64,000 nt of DNA from Paenibacillus lemnae (GTDB lineage Bacteria > Bacillota > Bacilli > Paenibacillales > Paenibacillaceae), in assembly GCF_012933385.1 (NCBI RefSeq), contig NZ_JABBPN010000015.1:1-64000 (forward strand), given 5' to 3'. Position 1 is the stretch's first letter. The number at the start of each line of letters is the position of its first letter. The notes under the pieces were generated by a model, which made no database searches, was not told where the DNA came from, and worked only from the letters and a program-made list of their open reading frames with translations. The position numbers and the translations under genes are program-made. Of this stretch, positions 35,446 through 43,901 are shown one piece after another.

Positions 35446-36612
35446 ATGAGCTTTTTACGTGATCAATATATTCGGAATACGGCCGAGCAGGAACGCCTGA
35501 ACGGCCTGCGGGAGCTGGCGGCCCGCTTTGCACAAAGAGCCCCCGAGCATGACCGGGATGGATCCTTTCCGTTTGAGAACTTTAAGGAACTTCGGGAGGG
35601 TGGTTATCTCCGCTTGACGGTCCCCAAAGCCTATGGCGGGGAAGAAATTTCCCTGTACGAGCTCGTTCAGGTGCAGGAGTGCCTTGGCCACGGAGATGGC
35701 TCCACCGCACTGGGCTTCGGCTGGCATATTGGCCAAATTCTGCAGCTCCGTACCACTGGAAAATGGCCGGAGACCTTGTTTGCCGAGTTATGCCAGGATA
35801 TCGTCAAGGAAGGAGCCATGATCAATGTGTTTGGCAGCGAGAGCGGCACCGGCAGCCCCAGCCGGGGCGGCAAGCCGGCTACGATTGCGGAACGGACAGA
35901 CGGCGGCTGGCTGATCAGCGGACGCAAGACCTTCAGCACCCTCTCCCCGATCCTGGATCGTTTCGTGGTCACCGCCACGCTTCCGGAAGACGGAAGTGTG
36001 AGTGAGTTTTTGGTGCATCGTTCGGAGCAGGTGAAGCTGATTGAAACGTGGAACACAATGGGGATGCGGGCGACAGGCAGCCATGATGTTGTGCTGGAGC
36101 AGGCCTTTGCCGCGGAGGATGCCCGGATTACGGGCAGCGGCACCGATGATGGCTCCGGCTGGCTGCTGCATATCCCGGCATGTTATGCCGGGATTGCAAT
36201 GGCAGCGAGAGATTTTGCTGTACATTTTGCCAGCACCTACACACCAAACAGCCTCCCCGGCCCCATCGGAGAGCTGCCCACCGTCCGACAGTCGATCGGA
36301 CAGATGGAGGCCGAGCTGCGGACAGCGCGCTCCCTTCTATATGAAGCGGCTGACACCTGGGACCAGAAGCCGGAGCTGCGGCCTCATATGAGATCCCAGC
36401 TGGGACTGGCCAAGCACATCGTGACCAATCATGCGCTGAACGTCGTCGACCTCGCTATGCGCATCGTAGGGGGGACCAGCCTGTCCAAGACGCTGCCGCT
36501 GGAGCGGTACTACCGCGACATTCGAGCCGGCTTGTTCAATCCGCCGATGGACAATATGGTGATGGAACTGCTGGCCAAAGAAGCGTTAAGCGAGATGGAC
36601 AGCTTGGCGTAA
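35446..36612 (+). CDS. Acyl-CoA dehydrogenase-fold flavoenzyme (SfnB/DszC-like)
   Basis: A 388-residue protein with the acyl-CoA dehydrogenase fold: VPKAYGGEEISLYELVQVQE, VFGSESGTGSPSRGGKPATI, GWLISGRKTFSTLSPILDRF and the late MRIVGGTSLSKTLPLERYYR. The EGT-type catalytic Glu region of true acyl-CoA dehydrogenases is absent and replaced by ERYYRDIRAGLFNPPMDNMV, which places it nearer to flavin monooxygenases such as DszC/SfnB. AGGAG lies 8 nt before the ATG. It is divergent from the hyu operon, suggesting use of the same or a related nitrogen or sulfur compound. The reaction is unknown. Confidence 0.75.
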   Translation: MSFLRDQYIRNTAEQERLNGLRELAARFAQRAPEHDRDGSFPFENFKELREGGYLRLTVPKAYGGEEISLYELVQVQECLGHGDGSTALGFGWHIGQILQLRTTGKWPETLFAELCQDIVKEGAMINVFGSESGTGSPSRGGKPATIAERTDGGWLISGRKTFSTLSPILDRFVVTATLPEDGSVSEFLVHRSEQVKLIETWNTMGMRATGSHDVVLEQAFAAEDARITGSGTDDGSGWLLHIPACYAGIAMAARDFAVHFASTYTPNSLPGPIGELPTVRQSIGQMEAELRTARSLLYEAADTWDQKPELRPHMRSQLGLAKHIVTNHALNVVDLAMRIVGGTSLSKTLPLERYYRDIRAGLFNPPMDNMVMELLAKEALSEMDSLA

Positions 36613-36628
36613 ATGGTTATAAATGCTA

Positions 36629-36668
36629 AAAAGATGCTCCAGGCGCTTAAGTGCCTGGAGCATTTTTA
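36629..36668. terminator. Terminator between convergent genes
   Basis: Arms ATGCTCCAGGC and GCCTGGAGCAT with an 8-nt loop, flanked by A-run and T-run; serves both the flavoenzyme gene and the HAD gene. Confidence 0.92.
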
Positions 36669-36691
36669 TTAGCTTGAATATTTTCTCACGC

Positions 36692-37354
36692 TCAGAGGAT
36701 TTTCGATAATTCCCTTAGCTGTTTAATGGTGTGTTCAGGTGTAATGGTGATTTCGTCATTCCATGGTTGATTGACCTGAAGCCAGATGGTTTTCATTCCC
36801 GCTTTGCCTGCACCCTCAATATCGTTTTTGGGATGGTCTCCAATAAACAAACATTCGTCGGGACTTACACCCAGCTGTGTCAACGCCATCTCAAAAATCT
36901 TTGCATCCGGCTTCTTCACCCCGGCTGTCTCCGAAACCAGAATAAGGTCAAATGCATCTCTAATTCCTAAATGATCAATTTTTCCATTTTGAATAACATC
37001 TTTTCCATTGGTAATGAGTCCGAGCTTATACTTCTGCCCTACATATGTAATTGTCTCTGCCGCGTGCTCCATTAGCAATGCACTTTTTACATAGTGTGCT
37101 GTATAGTACTCTAACAATTCAGTAATTCCAGGTTTTTGAGCCCACGGAAGTTCATCAAGCAACTCAGCAAACAAAATATTTTTGTCCTTATAACCGTCCT
37201 GATCCAAATCTGTAATTCGCTCAATAATGGACTCCATATGTTCAGCATGCTGGAAGTATGTATTTACAAATAAGGAAGTGAATCCCTGAAACGTACGCGT
37301 CCGATCCAAAATGGTATTGTCCAGATCAAAAAGAACAGCTTTAATCTTTTCCAT
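36692..37354 (-). CDS. HAD-family phosphatase
   Basis: A 220-residue haloacid-dehalogenase hydrolase of the YjjG/YsaA-like subgroup. Motif I is FDLDNTILDRTR (nucleophile Asp), motif II is LGLITNG, motif III is the Lys in GVKKPDAKIF, and motif IV is CLFIGDHPKNDIEGA. A helical cap lies between motifs I and II. A nucleotide or sugar phosphate is the usual substrate type. GGGGGTCAT precedes the ATG. It follows the kinase-like gene by 16 bp, probably one transcript. Confidence 0.85.
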   Translation of the reverse strand: MEKIKAVLFDLDNTILDRTRTFQGFTSLFVNTYFQHAEHMESIIERITDLDQDGYKDKNILFAELLDELPWAQKPGITELLEYYTAHYVKSALLMEHAAETITYVGQKYKLGLITNGKDVIQNGKIDHLGIRDAFDLILVSETAGVKKPDAKIFEMALTQLGVSPDECLFIGDHPKNDIEGAGKAGMKTIWLQVNQPWNDEITITPEHTIKQLRELSKIL

Positions 37355-37370
37355 ATGACCCCCACTCTGG

Positions 37371-38252
37371 TCAATCCTGTGAACCGCTGTTTTTGTCCGT
37401 CCAAGCTTCGTAAAATTCCTTCACGGATTGGTAACGATCCGATCGGTCATCACAGACAGCCTTTGAAGCCATATCATAGAGCTCTTTACCTGCTTCCCAC
37501 TTCGAAAAAGAACGATCACGCTCACCGCCTAATAAAGCGAATGCAGCAGCCCCCATATTAAACACATTCGTAACGCTGTCAATTTCAGCGCCTAACAGGA
37601 ATTCCTCAGGGGACATAAATCTTGAAGAACCCCAGAGTCTGCCCATTTTATTGATGAAAGGTTTCTTCTGGTACAGATCAATATCACAAATTCGGGTCTG
37701 TTTCTGCAAGAAGCTGTAGAGGATGCTTCCATCGTAAAAATCAATGGCGGCGTAGTTCATCTCTTCTACAAATACATGAAAACGGAAAATAACTTCTAAG
37801 GATTGCAGCCGATCATGGACTGAAAGCTGCTTATATTTATAATATGGCAAGTTGGGATCCGTATATTTCGCCGGTGGAGGGTACGACCAGTGCGGATGAA
37901 GACATACACCGTCAAACCATTCATATATAACCGCATAACCAGACTCTACTTCAAAATGATCTTTGATCTTAATTAAAGCCGGATGCTGCAGATCATAGTA
38001 CAGGGGAACCGCACTTTTTAGCCTGTTAATCGCATCCTGCGGGTCACCATTATAGTTTTCTGTCATGGCTCCAGCAAATTTAACAAACCACTTCTCTCCA
38101 GTGTTCTCGATTCCAAAGCATATATTTCCTGAATCCTGCTGGTCAAATACATGGAACACCCGACCCAATTGCTGCAGCCAAGAAAAGTCCATGTGTTCTT
38201 TTAGACTGAAAGAAACGCCATCTATATTGTGATTCACGAGATGATTTGTCAT
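37371..38252 (-). CDS. Atypical protein-kinase-fold protein
   Basis: A 293-residue protein with a kinase-like layout. WFVKFAGA offers the beta-3 Lys, and VIYEWFDGVCLHPHWSYPP is the hinge region. The catalytic loop reads IDFYDGSILYSF in place of HRDxKxxN, the metal motif reads CDIDLYQKK in place of DFG, and SRFMSPEEFLLGAEIDSVTN resembles the APE segment. It is therefore a divergent Ser/Thr- or small-molecule kinase that could still bind ATP-Mg. AAGGAGGAATAA precedes the ATG. Function unknown; the co-operonic HAD phosphatase may reverse or use its product (inference). Confidence 0.65.
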   Translation of the reverse strand: MTNHLVNHNIDGVSFSLKEHMDFSWLQQLGRVFHVFDQQDSGNICFGIENTGEKWFVKFAGAMTENYNGDPQDAINRLKSAVPLYYDLQHPALIKIKDHFEVESGYAVIYEWFDGVCLHPHWSYPPPAKYTDPNLPYYKYKQLSVHDRLQSLEVIFRFHVFVEEMNYAAIDFYDGSILYSFLQKQTRICDIDLYQKKPFINKMGRLWGSSRFMSPEEFLLGAEIDSVTNVFNMGAAAFALLGGERDRSFSKWEAGKELYDMASKAVCDDRSDRYQSVKEFYEAWTDKNSGSQD

Positions 38253-38265
38253 TTATTCCTCCTTA

Positions 38266-38453
38266 ATAGACTGAGGTTAAGAGTTACCCTTAGAGTGGCT
38301 GCGATGGCAAGTGTTCTTACGACCGCTGTTGCCTCCAAAATGTTTGGAATTATAATTTATGGTAGCATTTTGGAGGCAAAGGCGGACGCTACCGCTTCTC
38401 CAGAATCACTTGTCACCTCCGCTAAAGAAGGAGACTTCTTAAATTCATTCTAT
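38266..38453. mobile_element. MITE-like inverted-repeat element with inner hairpin (copy 3)
   Basis: The ends ATAGACTGAGGTTAAGAG and (inverted) ATAGAATGAATTTAAGAA mirror each other; the core CGATGGCAAGTGTTCTTACG and CTTCTCCAGAATCACTTGTC is nearly identical to copy 1. In the centre is an additional perfect 14-bp inverted repeat (TTGCCTCCAAAATG at 38329-38342, complement at 38366-38379). No gene lies between 38253 and 38493. Confidence 0.75.
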
Positions 38454-38493
38454 ATATTTTTTCAGAATAGAACTATTCAGACCCTTCTTTCTT

Positions 38494-38877
38494 TCAGAAT
38501 TCAATTTTCTTTGGAAGACTTTCCACATTTGTGGTATGAGCTACATCCAGAATATCTGGCACATGATCTAGTGTCAGTGTGATTCCTTGCTGAACCTTTA
38601 AGTCTAATTCCTCTATTTCTAATATCTCAATGGCTTGAACGGTATGAATTCCAGTGTTTTTCTTTCTGTCTTTATTTATTACTGCAGAAGTCCCCATATT
38701 CCTGATCCTCCTGTCTTTACTGGATGAAATGATATTAAACTCAAATTCATCCGAACGAACGGATCGTAGTTCACCGACAAACCACTCTTCATCTCGAGTA
38801 AAGACTTTAATGTATTGTCCAATATAATGATTCAGGTCCAATATTTTTGCCTCCTGATGGATACTCATTCCCTTCAA
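38494..38877 (-). CDS. Hypothetical protein, last gene of a four-gene operon
   Basis: A 127-residue soluble protein (IGQYIKVFTRDEEWFVGELRSV and EFEFNIISSSKDRRIRN suggest a small beta-rich domain, perhaps Sm- or PH-like). Two starts are possible: a TTG at 38877 overlapping the previous stop (TTGA) or an ATG at 38868; neither has a well-spaced ribosome binding site, so coupled translation is likely. Family not recognised. Confidence 0.55.
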   Translation of the reverse strand: MKGMSIHQEAKILDLNHYIGQYIKVFTRDEEWFVGELRSVRSDEFEFNIISSSKDRRIRNMGTSAVINKDRKKNTGIHTVQAIEILEIEELDLKVQQGITLTLDHVPDILDVAHTTNVESLPKKIEF

Positions 38878-39314
38878 CTATTATTTTCTGAATAGTCTTC
38901 ATTAGAATGATGACGCTGCTCTACTAATATTTTTATTAAAATTCCAAGGATTGTCCCGAAAATAACGAAGATCATATTAAATCCTATGATTAAAAATCCA
39001 AGGACTCCAGCAAAGTTTTCTTTAGTAATTGGAAATAGCGTTTCGTGAAGAAATATAACAATTACTGTCAATAATGGGGTGCTGATCAGCATGAGTAACA
39101 ACACCTTTAGTTGCCCTGCTTGAAAGAAAATAACGATTGGCAGTGCATACAAAATGGTTATGACGATAGCTACAATGCTCAGATTGTTATTGTCCATGAA
39201 CGGTAAGTCTTGTAATGAAGCGTAAAATAGAAACTCTCCCATCAAGGAATGGAATAAACTAATGAATATAGTCACCCAAACTGCATGTTTCATTGTTTTT
39301 ACAGGTCTAATCAT
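38874..39314 (-). CDS. Membrane protein, four helices, unknown
   Basis: A 146-residue protein with four strong hydrophobic segments (WVTIFISLFHSLMGEFLFYA, LSIVAIVITILYALPIVIFF, LLLMLISTPLLTVIVIFL, VLGFLIIGFNMIFVIFGTIL). It overlaps the lipoprotein gene upstream by 8 bp and the next gene downstream by 4 bp. Function unknown. Confidence 0.65.
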   Translation of the reverse strand: MIRPVKTMKHAVWVTIFISLFHSLMGEFLFYASLQDLPFMDNNNLSIVAIVITILYALPIVIFFQAGQLKVLLLMLISTPLLTVIVIFLHETLFPITKENFAGVLGFLIIGFNMIFVIFGTILGILIKILVEQRHHSNEDYSENNS

Positions 39315-40107
39315 TGGACCCCCTTTCAGTGAGCTGCTTGTTTGTCAAATCCAGTGTGTAATGTTTATCCTTAGCATCCTCTTCTGGAGTACCTGCTCCA
39401 ACAGGGGGGTGAACGATTAATGTATCATCTTCAACAGCTGGCAGCAGTTCCCCTTCCGAATAGAGAATCGTTTTATGGACCCTGCCATTCTTAACCACTT
39501 CTAACGGAAATGCATCACCGCTATCCTTATCTACTGCAAATACGTATCCTTCTACACCATGTCCCGTTTTGTATTGAGGAGTTAGGATGTAAACATCTGC
39601 ATCTTTGAAGCTCACATGCTCGAACGGTAGTTTTTTATCCGTTGGCTGAACAAATAGAAGAGCCGGCAGTTCCAGTAATACCTGATCCTCTTCTCCTTGT
39701 CTGTATATAACAGAATAATTGCTCTGAAACGTCTGATCTCCTTCTTGCCCTAGTGTGCTTGATACATTCAAGTGTCCCCGCTCTTCCCTGCCATTTGAGA
39801 TCATGAGCAGCGTCCCTTGATCCGTTTGCTGTTCCGCTCGGATTGACGGTTCCTCATTCACCGAATCAATAACAATTGAAGCCGCTAGAGCAGTTGTAGG
39901 AAATCCGCTGGAAATCTCACCTGCGGTCTTCTGTTCAATAGAAGGTGATGTGTTGGAGATCGTATCAGTAGCAGACGGCGTGAGCGGTTCAACACTCTGC
40001 TGACTGCTGCAGCCTGTGATCGAACCAGATAACAATACAGCGAGAGCTAATAGCAAACGATGCTTTCTGATGATCATCCCTCCTACGACATTTTTTAACC
40101 ATTTCAT
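39307..40107 (-). CDS. Lipoprotein, unknown
   Basis: A 266-residue lipoprotein: basic start MKWLKNVVGG, hydrophobic LLLALAVLLSGSITGC with the lipobox Cys, a Ser/Thr-rich linker, then a beta-rich domain (GTLLMISNGREERGHLNVSS, EEDQVLLELPALLFVQPTDK). The ATG at 40107 overlaps the methyltransferase stop (ATGA); a shorter start at 40077 would still give a lipoprotein. The family is not recognised; the middle resembles proteins that read out or format stored values, but this is weak. Confidence 0.65.
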   Translation of the reverse strand: MKWLKNVVGGMIIRKHRLLLALAVLLSGSITGCSSQQSVEPLTPSATDTISNTSPSIEQKTAGEISSGFPTTALAASIVIDSVNEEPSIRAEQQTDQGTLLMISNGREERGHLNVSSTLGQEGDQTFQSNYSVIYRQGEEDQVLLELPALLFVQPTDKKLPFEHVSFKDADVYILTPQYKTGHGVEGYVFAVDKDSGDAFPLEVVKNGRVHKTILYSEGELLPAVEDDTLIVHPPVGAGTPEEDAKDKHYTLDLTNKQLTERGSND

Positions 40108-40793
40108 AAATGCTTCCACCATATTCCTGCACACTCTGGGACTGTCGACCATTGATTCTCCTCGATTTTGTCTACCAACTCATTTCCAAAGAAGAATTCT
40201 GTATTGGCTTTGGCTTCTGAAATATCAGCAAATGTATAATCCATTCTGATCCAGCGGTGTGAAAAGCCGTATTCATGTTCAAGCAGTGCATAATACTCTT
40301 TTAAAAATGCTGGGGGATTTGGCGTTTCTGTCCCTGTTCCCAGCGTCTCTAAAATGATGATAGATCCATTCGGCCTCAAAACTCTATTGATCTCGTTCAT
40401 AATTTCCTCAAGGTTTTTGCTTCCATCTTTATTACTGGAATTAGCTAAGTAACTTATACTCCATCCAGAAATCACAAGATCTATAGAGGAGTCCGCAATA
40501 GGAAGTTCTCGATGATCAGCCACCAATGTAGTCCAATTTTGAGCAGTACCTTTGCCCTTTAATTTTTCATCCAGAAGTTCTAACATGGATCCGGATATAT
40601 CCGTGCACGCCAGTGACTTCGCTTCTGGAGCAATAAATTCAGAAAGCCTTCCAGAACCTGCTCCCAGGTCCAATACATCAATCCCATTGAACGGCTTTAA
40701 TTCTTTAATGATTCCAGTCAAATCAGGCTGCCGACTAATCATATCTTCATATGACATGGGTTGATCATTGTAGATTTCTTCATGGCTGGTCAT
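40104..40793 (-). CDS. Class I SAM-dependent methyltransferase
   Basis: A 229-residue methyltransferase with motif I VLDLGAGSGRLSEFI, the acidic position in CTDISGSMLELL, motif II-like VADHRELPIADSSIDLVISG and the following NEINRVLRPNGSIIILETLG. It is of the UbiE/Methyltransf_11 type. TGGAGAT precedes the ATG. It is first in an operon with a lipoprotein, a membrane protein and a hypothetical protein, all with overlapping ends. The substrate is unknown. Confidence 0.85.
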   Translation of the reverse strand: MTSHEEIYNDQPMSYEDMISRQPDLTGIIKELKPFNGIDVLDLGAGSGRLSEFIAPEAKSLACTDISGSMLELLDEKLKGKGTAQNWTTLVADHRELPIADSSIDLVISGWSISYLANSSNKDGSKNLEEIMNEINRVLRPNGSIIILETLGTGTETPNPPAFLKEYYALLEHEYGFSHRWIRMDYTFADISEAKANTEFFFGNELVDKIEENQWSTVPECAGIWWKHL

Positions 40794-40823
40794 GTTATAT
40801 CTCCATTCGTTTTGTGCTATATA

Positions 40824-41257
40824 TTAAATGTCTTTCGTAACTTCAATCCACTTATTAACGACTTGTTTTAGGTCTTCCTTGTTTGCTTCTATATCATCCA
40901 TTGATCTGAATTTAATAGTCGCTCTATCCCCAGCTATCCATTCTAGGAGGTTTGTTGAGTCTTTAAAGAGTGGTTCCCCTTTAGCATACTCAGTAACTTT
41001 CGAACCACAATGAAAAATCAGCCGAAAACCGTCTTTCCCATGTAATTAAAGTTATACGATCATCCTTATTCAAAAAATAGCTTGGTGCATGGTGCATTCC
41101 ACTTTATGTGTTCTAACAAGTGGTCATTTGCTTCTAAGATGATCCTTCTTACACACTCGATTTCTAGTTTTAAAGGATGTTTGAGGTTTTCAATAAATTT
41201 AGCTACTTGTTCTTGATCTGATAATTTATTTAATGCTTTTTCCTTCTTGATCGGCAT
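40824..41257 (-). pseudogene. DUF1801 gene broken by a 7-bp duplication and a second frame change
   Basis: The start MPIKKEKALNKLSDQEQVAK to HIKWNAP is intact. A tandem TGGTGCA duplication (41083-41096, plus view) then shifts the frame to an early stop. The family sequence resumes in a second frame (SYFLNKDDRIT) and, after a further shift near 41020-41045, in a third (GKDGFRLIFHCGSKVTEYAK ... VVNKWIEVTKDI) up to a TAA at 40824. An intact relative is at 16.6 kb. Confidence 0.85.
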
Positions 41258-41330
41258 ATTTTGGTTTCCTCCCCCGTGACATATATTCGATATGAGAGCT
41301 TAGGGGCCCCTGTTGAAATGGGATGCCGGT

Positions 41331-42959
41331 TTACTTACTCGTCTTCGCTTTTATAACGCCATAATCGGCAGTGGTATAATTGCCCATGTACCATAAGGAC
41401 ACGCCGTGCAGCCCGTAATATTTGGCCAGCCAGATCTTGACTCCAATGCTCTGTTCATCCTCATACCAGATCACATGACTGCCGCGGTCGTCTTTAAAGG
41501 TTATCTTTTCTAAATAGTATGGATAAGATAATTCCGACTTGCTTCCCGCCTTGGCCGCTCGCTCCTCCACCAGCTGAATAGCCGGATTTTCAACTACAAC
41601 TGTTCCGTCCGGACGGGTAATCCACTGGTTCGCCTGCTTGGAGATGCCGAGCACAATTTTATTTTTCGGAATATCCTTCAGAGCCGTCTGAATCGTTTCA
41701 TTCACTAAAGGGAGCGGTGCCGATGGCAGATGACTCTCCACATGCGTAAAATCATACGCCATCACAATGACTTGATCCGCCACACTGCCGATCTCACGCA
41801 AATTATATCCTTTGTACCATTCTATTGGAGGGACTGCCACCGACAGGGTGAATCCTTCCAACCCCTTTTTTAATGCCTTCAGAAAAGCAGCATAAGCAGA
41901 CTGCTCTGAGGTTTCCATCAAGCCCTCAAAATCAATCGAGACTCCGGTAAATCCGTAAGGATTATTGACCATCGTATCCCGAACAGATTGAATAAAGGCC
42001 TGCTGTGCCGGAAGATCCTTTAAAAATCTGCTCAGCTTCTGATCTCTATTTTCGGAAAACACACTCAGCTCTTTTTGCACCTGATATTGATCCGCGATCT
42101 GAATAGCTGACTCCCAGCCCGCAGGCACCTTATAATCGCTGTTACTCATATCCAGAGCCGCTGTGCCCGCCGCCGTATAAGACAGTTCTGACCAACCAAA
42201 TTTCACTTCATTTAAAAACTGCATCTGCTGTGCTTGTTTAAAGGATTCTATCGCGTAATAACCAATGCCTTTTACTTTGGTGTCCTCGATCCGTTCGTTG
42301 ATCATCCGTTCGATAATAACGGCAGCTTCCTTGCGTTTCAGCGATGCCTTCGGTCTGAATTTACCGGCTGCATCGCCAACCACGATATCCAGGCTGGCGC
42401 TGTAATACAGCTCCGGCCGATACGCCGATTGAATCTGCGAAGCATCCTTGAATTCCCGCTCATTGTCCTCGGCCTTCCAGCCTGTCTTCTTCCAGCTAGC
42501 CTGCTCCAGCTCATCCAGCTGCTGAAGCAGCATGCGGCCGGTGAGTACGGCAACTTCTTCTCTCGTAATCTCCCGGGTCGGCTGGAACTTGCCGTCCTTG
42601 ATCATAAAATCAATCCAGCCCTGCTCATATGCTTGTTGAATATAGGGATAAGACCAGCGGTCCGGATCCTGCATATCTTTTACATTCATGGATTTTGATG
42701 TTGATGCGGATGTGTCATCCTGAAGCGAAACGGTCAGCATTTTGACAAAAGCTTCTCTCGTAAGGACCCCATTCCCATTAAACTTGCCGCTCCCTACCCC
42801 TGATATCACATCTAAAGCGGACAGCTTATAAATACTGCCGGCAGCCCAGTCATCCGGAACATCCAAATATGTCTGCAGCTGCGCACGGTACGCAAATGTA
42901 CTCCCTGTCCCTGCGCAAAGCAGAATCGTCATGGACAGCAACAAAATCTTTTTAAACAT
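41331..42959 (-). CDS. Secreted SLH-domain GH18-type glycosidase
   Basis: A 542-residue exported protein. The signal peptide ILLLSMTILLCAGTGSTFA is followed by three SLH repeats (about residues 30-225; ITREEVAVLTGRML is one signature) for anchoring to the cell wall. The C-terminal half is a GH18 barrel of the YaaH/SleL-like type with the catalytic segment TGVSIDFEGL (Asp343, Glu345) and VIVMAYDFTHVESHLP. It probably cleaves peptidoglycan or chitin-like glycans at the surface. Length and domain order fit Paenibacillus cell-wall hydrolases. Confidence 0.88.
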   Translation of the reverse strand: MFKKILLLSMTILLCAGTGSTFAYRAQLQTYLDVPDDWAAGSIYKLSALDVISGVGSGKFNGNGVLTREAFVKMLTVSLQDDTSASTSKSMNVKDMQDPDRWSYPYIQQAYEQGWIDFMIKDGKFQPTREITREEVAVLTGRMLLQQLDELEQASWKKTGWKAEDNEREFKDASQIQSAYRPELYYSASLDIVVGDAAGKFRPKASLKRKEAAVIIERMINERIEDTKVKGIGYYAIESFKQAQQMQFLNEVKFGWSELSYTAAGTAALDMSNSDYKVPAGWESAIQIADQYQVQKELSVFSENRDQKLSRFLKDLPAQQAFIQSVRDTMVNNPYGFTGVSIDFEGLMETSEQSAYAAFLKALKKGLEGFTLSVAVPPIEWYKGYNLREIGSVADQVIVMAYDFTHVESHLPSAPLPLVNETIQTALKDIPKNKIVLGISKQANQWITRPDGTVVVENPAIQLVEERAAKAGSKSELSYPYYLEKITFKDDRGSHVIWYEDEQSIGVKIWLAKYYGLHGVSLWYMGNYTTADYGVIKAKTSK

Positions 42960-43219
42960 AAAACCCTCCTATTGTTCGCTTCCCCCGGGTTAGAGATGTT
43001 CGATGATCCACGCTGCTAAATCTCATATTCTTTTAGATTTCCGAAGAAAATTCACATGTAATTTCATAACATTCCTTATTCTACCATTTTATATTTGTTA
43101 TTCATAGATCTGCCACGAATGCAGTCCACTTTTGAGCAATAACTTTCCGTATTTCGAAGCGATCCAACGAATCAATTGATCGTTCATCCGTTCTAGTCAT
43201 GCGAAGATACCACGCTATG
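42960..43219. other. Intergenic stretch without recognised content
   Basis: AT-rich gap between two minus-strand genes. I see no open frame, strong hairpin or repeat; it must hold the promoter of the SLH/GH18 gene, but no clear -35/-10 pair stands out. Confidence 0.4.
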
Positions 43220-43702
43220 CTATGAATACCTTTTCTCTATTTCCTGCTTAAATACATGAATAGGTTTCTCATAATCAATAGGTTTATAGATCATCTTGTT
43301 TAGCCAGGCACTCAGATCGTATGTGTGCTCAAATGTCATATTTTTACTATAAATAACCATTTCATTCATGGTCCCAATAACACGCCTGCTGTTCGTTTTT
43401 CCTATTCTAATTTCGCCTGCTTCCAAGAAATATTGGTTGATGATATGTTTCTTTATTCCTTCTAACTGTAGATAATCCTTGAGATCACACAAGAATTTCT
43501 CCTGCAGCTTTCCGACTTGAGAACTCCTAATCCCGTCAATAACCAGACATAATTGACTGGAGTCATTGACAAAAATAATATGTTTTTTTCTCAGCTGCAG
43601 AATATTCACATGCCAACTAAATAACGGATCGATCTCCTCGATGTCAACCGGAGCAGTTTTCATGTCTTTTAATAACTTTTGAGTGAATCTAAGCGCTAGC
43701 AT
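43220..43702 (-). CDS. DUF6933-like hypothetical protein
   Basis: A 160-residue protein starting MLALRFTQKLLKDMKTAPVD, with FVNDSSQLCLVIDGIRSSQV and RRVIGTMNEMVIYSKNM. The architecture recalls small uncharacterised proteins (DUF6933) found next to toxin-like or regulatory genes, but the match is from memory. The ATG at 43702 has AGGAG 9 nt upstream. Confidence 0.55.
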   Translation of the reverse strand: MLALRFTQKLLKDMKTAPVDIEEIDPLFSWHVNILQLRKKHIIFVNDSSQLCLVIDGIRSSQVGKLQEKFLCDLKDYLQLEGIKKHIINQYFLEAGEIRIGKTNSRRVIGTMNEMVIYSKNMTFEHTYDLSAWLNKMIYKPIDYEKPIHVFKQEIEKRYS

Positions 43703-43901
43703 AATTGTTCGCTCCTCTTTGTGTTGCATTGATTTTACTTACTAAGCATAACTTAAAAATATTCGGGGACACATTAAACAATCCTGCCTTACAGCTCCTA
43801 AAAATTGCATGGAATTCAGAGACTTATGCCTTCCCTGTTGTGTTACTCCTGTTTCAGGGTAAAATGAAAATATTAACAATTTGTGATACCGGGAGGCGCT
43901 T

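Noticed and set aside
38266..38453. Complete insertion sequence at the repeat element
   Set aside because: The element is under 200 bp and has no transposase frame in any phase.
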